A stretch of 64,000 bases of DNA, taken from assembly GCA_002633275.1 (NCBI GenBank), contig NWBO01000158.1, forward strand, positions 186,001 to 250,000. Direction: 5' to 3'. The notes beneath the pieces are model-generated. The model was given only the letters and a program-made list of their open reading frames with translations, did not search any database and was not told where the DNA came from. Source of the stretch: Bacteroidales bacterium Phil12. GTDB taxonomy: Bacteria; Bacteroidota; Bacteroidia; Bacteroidales; P3. The position numbers were made by a program, and so were the translations under genes. Below, piece by piece: positions 9,362 through 15,583 of this stretch (positions are counted from its first letter, which is position 1; every line of letters starts with the position of its first letter).

Positions 9362-10165
9362 TTAATCAGTATTCCAAAGTGCATCATAATCATCCTCGTA
9401 TGCATCCATTTTATCATATACTGGATCATATACTGGATGGTAATTGTGATCCATATAAGAACGAGGAGCTTCTACTGATTCAATTAACGGAGATTGCCAT
9501 CTACTCGGAATTTCCTTTGACAATGAAAGATACTGTATTTGTCTATAACCTCTTTCATCCTTTCCTTCCTTTTGCGTTTCCACTAAAATACAATCGGATT
9601 TTGTTCCATAGAAAGGGTAGATTTTATAATAGCTTTCTGTACCTTTTACTAAATTTCCTTTTACATCTATAATTGCCCTATGTGTTTGACTCCAAGAGTT
9701 TTCATATTTCGTACAAACTAATGCATGATGGGTGTCATATCCCCATATTTTCAAGTATTTACCAAACGGTACTATTATTTCATTTGAAATGGCATTAATA
9801 ACACCCCATTGATTTTCTGTATTCTTAACTACAAAGACCACGTCATCTGCATTAATAGGTGGTATTATTTCTTTATAATCAATATCAATTAGTACTTTGC
9901 AATCCTCGTCAACAACTCCCACCAAATTATTTACTCTTACCAAAAAGAAATGTGTTGTTACTTGTGCTCCACTTTTGTTAAATTTTGCATATGCCCCAGC
10001 ATATGCAAAATCGTCTACTTTTTCAAAAAAGATAGATGCTTTTTCTGTTTCATTAGGGTAGAATATACAGTCAAAAATCAATTTATAGGCAGATAAACTA
10101 CTATGCGTATAATTAGAATATACACTACCTGGAAAACTTCCTATATATTTTTTTACTTCTATCAT
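9362..10165 (-). CDS. WG-repeat-like protein
   Basis: This 267-residue cytoplasmic-looking protein has no signal peptide. It contains at least two WG/KWG-type beta repeats: VGVVDEDCKVLIDIDYKEII near residue 85 and WGVINAISNEIIVPFGKYL near 120. A third, degenerate unit (RAIIDVKGNLVKG) follows near 165. The C-terminus is acidic and contains a short internal duplication, HPVYDPVYD, matching a 12-bp direct repeat in the DNA near 9415-9440. It lies 33 nt upstream of the PLD nuclease gene on the same strand, so the two are probably co-transcribed. Function unknown. Confidence 0.6.
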   Translation of the reverse strand: MIEVKKYIGSFPGSVYSNYTHSSLSAYKLIFDCIFYPNETEKASIFFEKVDDFAYAGAYAKFNKSGAQVTTHFFLVRVNNLVGVVDEDCKVLIDIDYKEIIPPINADDVVFVVKNTENQWGVINAISNEIIVPFGKYLKIWGYDTHHALVCTKYENSWSQTHRAIIDVKGNLVKGTESYYKIYPFYGTKSDCILVETQKEGKDERGYRQIQYLSLSKEIPSRWQSPLIESVEAPRSYMDHNYHPVYDPVYDKMDAYEDDYDALWNTD

Positions 10166-10213
10166 ATTCTCTAAAATATTATTTTCTGACCTGAAAAATT
10201 ATAATATACTACT

Positions 10214-10251
10214 GTTTAATCAAAAAACACAATGTTTTGTTTTGATTAAAC
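10214..10251 (-). terminator. Inverted repeat downstream of serA
   Basis: A perfect 12-bp inverted repeat (GTTTAATCAAAA with TTTTGATTAAAC) has a 14-nt loop. It is AT-rich, so it is a weak terminator candidate. It lies between serA and the WG-repeat gene. Confidence 0.45.
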
Positions 10252-10273
10252 GAAAAAATCTTTACTGACTTAT

Positions 10274-10325
10274 AAGCAACACAAAAGACTCACCATATTT
10301 TGCAATGATGAGTTCTTTTGCTTAT
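10274..10325 (-). terminator. Terminator of serC-serA
   Basis: An imperfect inverted repeat pairs CAAAAGA-CTCA with TGAG-TTCTTTTG. It is extended outward by AAGC/GCTT and has a T-rich tail on the minus strand. It lies about 110 nt past the serA stop codon. Confidence 0.55.
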
Positions 10326-10434
10326 TTATAGGGATTTTCATCTCTTTGCTATCAACGAAATTTTGCAAAACTTTCTTTATTGCCACATAAGTATTGGCAA
10401 CAATCTTGCAACACCCCGTCTGACAAATTAGCTA

Positions 10435-11355
10435 TTAACGATTTACTTGGAATTTAGTAACACCGTTTTTGATGAAATCAACTATCTGACGAGCAGCAGC
10501 CAAACCTGCATTCAAGTTAGCTTCTTTTGTTTGAGCACCCATTTTTTTAGGAGTTGAGAAGTAACGAGGAGCAAATTTCTTCAATTCTTCGTCATTAGTT
10601 GCTGCGATGTCGGTTATATATTTGAAATCTTCTCTTTCAGCCAACAATTTAGCCATATCAGCCTCATTGATAACTTCTTTTCTTGCAGTATTTACCAAGC
10701 AAGCGCCTTTTGGCATCTTAGAAAGCAACTCATAGTTGATAGAGTTCTTTGTCTGTTCTGTTGCAGGTACATGCAAAGAAACATAATCACAAGAAGAATA
10801 CAAATCATTAACATCTTTTGCAACCTTAACGCCGTCTGCTTCTATCTTTTCTGCCGGAATGAATGGGTCTAATGCCATAACTTCCATACCCATAGCCTTT
10901 GCTTTTTCGCCAACCAAACGACCTACATTACCATAAGCATGGATACCTATTCTCTTACCTTTCAACTCAGTTCCTGCAACAGGAGTGAAGTTTGTACGAG
11001 CCATAAATACCATAAATCCAATAGCCAACTCAGCAACAGCATTTGAATTCTGTCCCGGAGTATTCATCGCTACGATTTTTCTTGCAGTACATGCTTCCAA
11101 ATCCAAATTGTCAAAACCGGCACCTGCACGAACAACGATTTTCAAGTTCTTTGCGTGGTCGATAACTTCTTTTGTTACTTTGTCAGAACGAACTATCAAA
11201 GCATCTACATCTTCTACTGCTTTGTAAAGGTCATTAACGTCTGTATATTTCTCTAATAATGCAAGTTCAAAACCTGCTTTCTCAACTATTTCTCTTATTC
11301 CATCAACGGCTGCCTTAGCAAAAGGTTTTTCCGTTGCAACTAAAACTTTTGTCAT
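10435..11355 (-). CDS. serA: D-3-phosphoglycerate dehydrogenase, short Lys-type
   Basis: This enzyme oxidises 3-phosphoglycerate to 3-phosphohydroxypyruvate, the first step of serine synthesis. The 306-residue protein consists only of the substrate- and NAD-binding domains and lacks the C-terminal ACT regulatory domain. The NAD-binding motif is GIHAYGNVGRLVG near residue 137, and the catalytic Arg is in VNTARKEVI. The usual TPHxGA catalytic His is replaced: the segment reads STPKKMGAQTKEA, with Lys near 271. The same substitution is known from the Entamoeba enzyme, which is related to Bacteroidales ones. It is 94 nt downstream of serC in the same orientation. Confidence 0.92.
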   Translation of the reverse strand: MTKVLVATEKPFAKAAVDGIREIVEKAGFELALLEKYTDVNDLYKAVEDVDALIVRSDKVTKEVIDHAKNLKIVVRAGAGFDNLDLEACTARKIVAMNTPGQNSNAVAELAIGFMVFMARTNFTPVAGTELKGKRIGIHAYGNVGRLVGEKAKAMGMEVMALDPFIPAEKIEADGVKVAKDVNDLYSSCDYVSLHVPATEQTKNSINYELLSKMPKGACLVNTARKEVINEADMAKLLAEREDFKYITDIAATNDEELKKFAPRYFSTPKKMGAQTKEANLNAGLAAARQIVDFIKNGVTKFQVNR

Positions 11356-11391
11356 TTCTTATAAAACTTTTAATATGTTTATAAATATATT

Positions 11392-11433
11392 ATGTGCAAT
11401 GTTCAAAGCAATAATACCCCGAACGTTGCACAT
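11392..11433 (-). terminator. Hairpin between serC and serA
   Basis: A 13-bp inverted repeat (ATGTGCAATGTTC with GAACGTTGCACAT, one mismatch) has a 16-nt loop. It lies in the serC-serA gap without a clear T run, so it may be an attenuator or mRNA-processing/stabilising hairpin and not a full stop. Confidence 0.5.
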
Positions 11434-11449
11434 AATATTTTATGAAAAA

Positions 11450-12538
11450 TTAAGCGTTCTTAGCTTCAAATTCTTTCATGCAATCAACAAGAGCTTGAAC
11501 ATCTTCAAGTTTGCAAGCATTGTACAAAGAAGCACGGAAACCACCTACGCTACGGTGTCCTTTAATACCAATCATACCGTTAGCCTTAGCAAATTCCATA
11601 AATTCTTTCTCTTTGTCTTCGTAACCTTTTGCCATAACGAAGCAAACATTCATCAAAGAACGGTCTTCTTTCTCAACAGTACCTACGAACATTTTGTTTC
11701 TGTCGATTTCGTTGTAAAGAAGGTCAGCTTTTTGTTGATTTATCTTCTGAATCCATTTAACGCCACCATTAGCTTTTAACCATTTCAAAGTTTCGTGCAT
11801 AACGAAGATAGGCATTACAGGAGGTGTGTTGAACATAGATTCTTTATCGATATGTGTTCTATAATCCACCATTGTAGGAAGAACAGGCAAGTTTTTACGA
11901 TCTTTAATCTTTCCTAAAACATCTTCTCTAACGATAACGAAAGTAACGCCGGCAGGACCAACATTCTTTTGTGCGCCACCATAGATAAGAGCGTATTTGG
12001 AAACATCGACAGGTCTTGACATAATATCAGAACTCATATCGGCAACTAAATTGATAGGACAATCCATATCATATTTTATCTCGGTTCCGTATATTGTGTT
12101 GTTTGTAGTGATATGGAAATAATCAGCATCCGTAGGAATAGTATATCCCTTAGGTATGTAGTTGTAATTCTTATCCTCAGAAGAAGCAACAACTACTGTT
12201 TCACCGAACAACTCAGCTTCTTTTGCTGCTTTTTTAGCCCAAACACCTGTTTTCAAATAAGCAGCTTTTTTGTTCAATAAGTTAGCAGGAACAGTGAAGA
12301 ACTGTGTAGATGCACCACCACCCAAGAAAATTATTTTGTAGTTCTCAGGTATGTTCAAAAGGTCTCTCCACAATTGAACAGTTTCTTCCATTATTCTCTC
12401 CCAACCAGGAGTACGGTGAGAAATTTCCAATAAACCAACACCTGTGTTGTCGAAATCCAAGATAGCTTGTCTTGCAGCTTCTGTGGCTTCTTTTGGTAAA
12501 ACGCAAGGACCTGCGTTAAAGATATGTACTTTTGCCAT
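11450..12538 (-). CDS. serC: Phosphoserine aminotransferase
   Basis: This 362-residue PLP enzyme converts 3-phosphohydroxypyruvate and glutamate to O-phosphoserine. The characteristic start is [11 protein letters not shown]. Others are the HRTPGW segment near residue 42, GGGASTQF near 74, and the PLP-lysine region [16 protein letters not shown] near 195. The C-terminal [10 protein letters not shown] is the substrate-binding Arg motif. The full-length gene is followed by serA, so both enzymes of serine synthesis are made from one transcript. Confidence 0.96.
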   Translation of the reverse strand: MAKVHIFNAGPCVLPKEATEAARQAILDFDNTGVGLLEISHRTPGWERIMEETVQLWRDLLNIPENYKIIFLGGGASTQFFTVPANLLNKKAAYLKTGVWAKKAAKEAELFGETVVVASSEDKNYNYIPKGYTIPTDADYFHITTNNTIYGTEIKYDMDCPINLVADMSSDIMSRPVDVSKYALIYGGAQKNVGPAGVTFVIVREDVLGKIKDRKNLPVLPTMVDYRTHIDKESMFNTPPVMPIFVMHETLKWLKANGGVKWIQKINQQKADLLYNEIDRNKMFVGTVEKEDRSLMNVCFVMAKGYEDKEKEFMEFAKANGMIGIKGHRSVGGFRASLYNACKLEDVQALVDCMKEFEAKNA

Positions 12539-12621
12539 TTTTGCTTTAATTTTAAATGTTATTTTACTAATTTAGCATAAGGAAAAACGCTTTCGTGCTT
12601 TCGTCTCTCCCCTTTCGTTTG

Positions 12622-12656
12622 CAAATTTATTACTTTTTTTTAATATGCGGTTCAAA
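12622..12656 (-). promoter_or_regulatory. serC promoter
   Basis: On the minus strand, TTTG (12656-12653) and TAAATTTG (12629-12622) are spaced 23 nt apart. The leader to serC is about 75 nt. Confidence 0.5.
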
Positions 12657-12759
12657 AAACACGAAAATTTTACATTTATCTACATATTTTGTGTGTTATG
12701 CTTTGAAAATAATTTAATTTTCTCAAAAAACAATCTCTTTATCCTCTATTAAAATTCTT

Positions 12760-12842
12760 TACCCTATTTTCACAAAATTAGTGTCCCACACTATTTCATT
12801 AGTGTTTAACACTATTTTACTAATCAGTGACATTAATTTTGC
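12760..12842. repeat. Left direct repeat flanking the methyltransferase/HNH cassette
   Basis: This 83-bp segment is a 17-bp unique part (ACCCTATTTTCACAAAA) joined to three units of the 21-bp family. The first 34 bp are identical to 15262-15295, and I count 12 mismatches in the next 49 bp against 15296-15344. The two copies are in the same orientation, 2502 bp apart. Confidence 0.85.
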
Positions 12843-12861
12843 GAAAACATATAATAATAAA

Positions 12862-13965
12862 TTATTTATTTGATTTTTTCAAATTACACTCCTTACAAAG
12901 CATTTGGCAGTTGTCTTGCGTCGTTCTTCCACCCTTTGACCATGCTACAATATGGTCGGCTTCCATTTGCGAAATATCAAAATATTCTCCACATATAGGA
13001 CAAATTCCCAATTGCTTTTCATAAACACTGCGTTTAGTGTTATCGTCAAATGTACGAATATTCAAATTTTTTTCTTTATGGTCAAAAACGTATTGATATA
13101 TACCTTTTTTGTTTGTAACATCGCTATCAGCCATAAGACGTGCAATTTCTTCTTCCAATTTTTCAGTATCAAAAAACTCCGTATGGTAATTGTTGTACAA
13201 ATCACCCCAATTAACACCTTTCATCTCCTTGCGATATGTTACAAATGTGTTTTTGACCCATTCAATAACGGAATTGAAATATTGCCATAATTGATTAGCA
13301 TTTTGGTCGTGCTGATGCTTTGCCATATACTCATCAATATTGCCCGAATTTATCCAACCGATTGCCGTTTGCAAATAATCTTGACGAATGCAAGTACCAA
13401 GCAAATAACGATTTGCAATCCTATAAGCAACGCAGCCCGTTTTAGAAAAATAACGCTTGGCATCCGTTACCCAACTGCCGGCATAAACTGCATTTCTCAA
13501 CTCTTGCTCCGTTAGTTGTTCGCCTGCAATATTAATCGTTTTGAACCACTGCAATTTCTCTCTATCCGTACCGCTACAAATATAAATCATTAACTCATAG
13601 TCAAGGATTTTGTCTTGTTCTTCTTTGGTAAGATTATTAAAATAAAACAAATCATGAGAAAAATCGCCATTAACATACTGACAAATACTTATTGTACGTT
13701 GTTGTCCGTCAATAATCTCATAAGGTATTGCATCATTGTCCTCACGTTTTGCCCAATACATAACGTTTAATGGAAAACCTTGCTTTACAGTTGTAATAAC
13801 CGCCTCACGCTGTTTGTCTTTGTAAATAAATTCTCTTTGATACGGCGGACGTATATCCAATTTGCCACCATATCCTACAATTCCATTTTCTTGACCGTCT
13901 TGATAACCGTCAATATATCCGTCAGTCAATTCACGGATTGTTATTTTTTGTAATTCTATTTTCAT
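12862..13965 (-). CDS. DUF262-HNH protein, probable modification-linked nuclease
   Basis: This 367-residue cytoplasmic protein has an N-terminal DUF262 (GmrS/ParB-like) domain with the motif IDGQQRT at about residues 85-91; RPPYQREF near 39 is also typical. The C-terminal HNH/McrA domain (about 318-367) has CPIC, DHIVAW, DNCQMLC and KECN zinc and catalytic positions. Related GmrSD-type proteins cut modified DNA, and other DUF262-HNH proteins occur in defence loci. It follows the EcoRI-family methyltransferase gene by 19 nt on the same strand, so it probably supplies the nuclease half of a restriction-modification unit (inference). Confidence 0.8.
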   Translation of the reverse strand: MKIELQKITIRELTDGYIDGYQDGQENGIVGYGGKLDIRPPYQREFIYKDKQREAVITTVKQGFPLNVMYWAKREDNDAIPYEIIDGQQRTISICQYVNGDFSHDLFYFNNLTKEEQDKILDYELMIYICSGTDREKLQWFKTINIAGEQLTEQELRNAVYAGSWVTDAKRYFSKTGCVAYRIANRYLLGTCIRQDYLQTAIGWINSGNIDEYMAKHQHDQNANQLWQYFNSVIEWVKNTFVTYRKEMKGVNWGDLYNNYHTEFFDTEKLEEEIARLMADSDVTNKKGIYQYVFDHKEKNLNIRTFDDNTKRSVYEKQLGICPICGEYFDISQMEADHIVAWSKGGRTTQDNCQMLCKECNLKKSNK

Positions 13966-13984
13966 AGTTTATTTTAGTTTTTTA

Positions 13985-14917
13985 TTATCTTTTTTTAATT
14001 AATATTCTTGTATAAATTGCTTTTCCTTTAACAATAGGGCAAGTTATTATACCTTTTATTTCAAATTGGTCAGGATTAAATTTTGTCATAAAAGTAATTG
14101 GAACCCCCATGACATCGTTATAATCGCAAGGTATTTCGTCTGTTTTATTTACATTTATTGCATCGTAATTATCAAATTTAGGATATTCTTCGGGAGTATA
14201 ATGTTTATATAATATTATATCTTCATGTCGTTTGACAATATCCAAATTAGTATACCACACAACGCCAGAAACTCTAATCATTCCCTCTTTGTGATTTGAA
14301 GCAACAGCATAATCTTCATATAAATAATTTATAAAATGCCCAGCTCCACCTTTAAAACCATAACCAAGCCAAATTTTATTTGCCATAATATAGGGAAAAA
14401 TATCTTTATACTTTAACGCATTTTGATGCCCTATAATCACAAACTTCTTATTGTATTTAATGAGTTGCATTATATACTCTTTGAACAATGAAAAAGGCGG
14501 ATTGGTTACTACAATATCTGATTGTTTTAATAATTCAATACACTCTTCACTTCGAAAATCTCCGTCGCCTTTGAAATGTTTTACGCCAATTTCTTCAATA
14601 TCGGGCATTCTATTGCCATTCTTATCGCCGTAATATTCCAAATAAATTGCATTTTCAGAATTATTTTGCGAAAATAAACTCATTTCTTGATTTTTATAAC
14701 AAGTTGTAATAAGTTTTTTTAGACCCAAAAATTCAAAATTTAATGCAAAATAACGAAAAAAGTTACTTACGTATGGGTCATCGCAATTACACAACACTAC
14801 TTTATCTTTAAAATGTTTTTTGTAGTGTTTTAATTCGTTTTCAATATCTGATAATTGTGTGTAAAACTCATCTCTTTTTTGTTTTTTAGCCTTTTGTAAT
14901 GTATCGTGTGATGCCAT
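13985..14917 (-). CDS. EcoRI-family adenine-specific DNA methyltransferase
   Basis: This 310-residue protein resembles the EcoRI methylase family. Near the N-terminus is KKQKRDEFYTQLSDIENEL, a signature of this family; the catalytic motif IV is NPPF at residues 139-142 (DIVVTNPPFSLF). The AdoMet-binding region is likely around VVLCNCDDPYVSNFF (40-54). It would add N6-methyl groups to adenine at a specific site; the site cannot be read from sequence. No EcoRI-like endonuclease is nearby; the partner is a DUF262-HNH protein. Its start codon lies in a perfect hairpin stem, and it has a long structured leader. Confidence 0.85.
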   Translation of the reverse strand: MASHDTLQKAKKQKRDEFYTQLSDIENELKHYKKHFKDKVVLCNCDDPYVSNFFRYFALNFEFLGLKKLITTCYKNQEMSLFSQNNSENAIYLEYYGDKNGNRMPDIEEIGVKHFKGDGDFRSEECIELLKQSDIVVTNPPFSLFKEYIMQLIKYNKKFVIIGHQNALKYKDIFPYIMANKIWLGYGFKGGAGHFINYLYEDYAVASNHKEGMIRVSGVVWYTNLDIVKRHEDIILYKHYTPEEYPKFDNYDAINVNKTDEIPCDYNDVMGVPITFMTKFNPDQFEIKGIITCPIVKGKAIYTRILIKKR

Positions 14918-14945
14918 AATGCTTTATATTCTTGTAGCATTATGG
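14914..14945 (-). promoter_or_regulatory. Start-codon hairpin of the methyltransferase
   Basis: A perfect 9-bp inverted repeat (CCATAATGC with GCATTATGG, 14-nt loop) contains the methyltransferase ATG (14917-14915) in its 3' arm and any ribosome-binding site in the loop. This geometry would limit translation initiation. Confidence 0.6.
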
Positions 14946-15148
14946 AATTGGGGACAAACACATAAAAAATGTGGACTCACTTTGAGCTATCCAAGGTATC
15001 CCCATACCTACATAGGCTCACAAGCACAGCCCACAATGCGTGGACTTTACTTATCGTTTTAGAGCCTATGTTTTCAAAAAATTGGGGATTTTTTGGATAG
15101 CTCATAACAATAGCAAAATGCTACGTGTTACTCCGCTACTATTAGCGG
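14934..15148 (-). ncRNA. Structured leader or RNA element upstream of methyltransferase
   Basis: This region of about 215 nt is full of complementary segments: GTAGCATT/AATGCTAC (14934-14941 with 15117-15124), a 20-nt arm pair with a perfect 9-bp outer end (14984-15003 with 15084-15103), ACATAGGCTC/GAGCCTATGT (15010-15019 with 15062-15071), AGGTAT/ATACCT (14994-15009), CACAT/ATGTG (14959-14973), TAGCA/TGCTA (15111-15123) and CCGCTA/TAGCGG (15133-15148). Nested, the first three form a rod-like fold. A promoter at 15157-15186 would transcribe it on the minus strand as the methyltransferase leader. In the long stem, G-U pairs favour the plus strand, so strand is not settled. Confidence 0.5.
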
Positions 15149-15156
15149 TTCAAGTG

Positions 15157-15186
15157 CAAAATTACAAAAAATTCATAACCTTGCAA
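15157..15186 (-). promoter_or_regulatory. Promoter of the methyltransferase/HNH cassette
   Basis: On the minus strand, TTG (15186-15184) and TAATTTTG (15164-15157) are spaced 19 nt apart, a very good Bacteroidetes match. Transcription would start near 15150, leaving a leader of about 230 nt. Confidence 0.7.
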
Positions 15187-15261
15187 CAAAATAAAAATTT
15201 TATTAAGAAAATTTGCAACAAATCTCTTATAAAATTATAAGAAAAACATATTGAAAAAACA

Positions 15262-15344
15262 TACCCTATTTTCACAAAATTAGTGTCCCACACTAATGAA
15301 ATAGTGTGAGACACTAATTTACCAATCAGCGACACTAATTTTAC
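15262..15344. repeat. Right direct repeat flanking the methyltransferase/HNH cassette
   Basis: This is the partner of 12760-12842: the same 17-bp unique segment followed by three 21-bp units with cores TTAGTGTCCCACACTAA and TAGTGTGAGACACTAA. It lies about 75 bp upstream of the cassette promoter. Confidence 0.85.
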
Positions 15345-15424
15345 CTTTTGATATACCCTTTTTTCCCTATGTGCAATTTTTATCAAAACCACACATATCA
15401 TTAATTCAAACTAATGCTTAAAAT

Positions 15425-15583
15425 TTATGCTATATCGTTAAAATTTTGTGTTGTCTGTTCATAAGTCCATCTCGGACACTCTCCACATTTTGATTTATGC
15501 CATGAAGAGCAAGAACTTACCACAAAACAAAGTGCAAACATAATAACTGTAATTAAAACCTTGTGTCTAAAAAATCTTTTCAT
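15425..15583 (-). CDS. Small lipoprotein, 52 aa, coupled to T9SS protease
   Basis: This short ORF begins with MKRFFRHKVLITVIMF, has a lipobox-like FVVSSC, and ends in a small Cys/Trp-containing tail (SSWHKSKCGECPRW, then a polar stretch). Its ATG overlaps the TAA of the preceding protease gene by one base (TAATG), so it should be translationally coupled to it. The mature lipoprotein would be only about 28 residues. I do not recognise a family. The signal peptide, the overlap and a clean stop make it a likely real gene. Confidence 0.65.
   Translation of the reverse strand: MKRFFRHKVLITVIMFALCFVVSSCSSWHKSKCGECPRWTYEQTTQNFNDIA

Noticed and set aside
12862-14917. Prophage or transposon carrying the methyltransferase.
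   Set aside because: No integrase, transposase, tRNA target or terminal inverted repeats are visible; only direct repeats frame the pair.
15052-15076. GTTTTAGAGCCTATG resembles the start of a type II CRISPR repeat or tracrRNA anti-repeat.
   Set aside because: There is a single copy, no spacer array and no cas gene. The segment pairs with ACATAGGCTC nearby and is better explained as one arm of the local hairpin.
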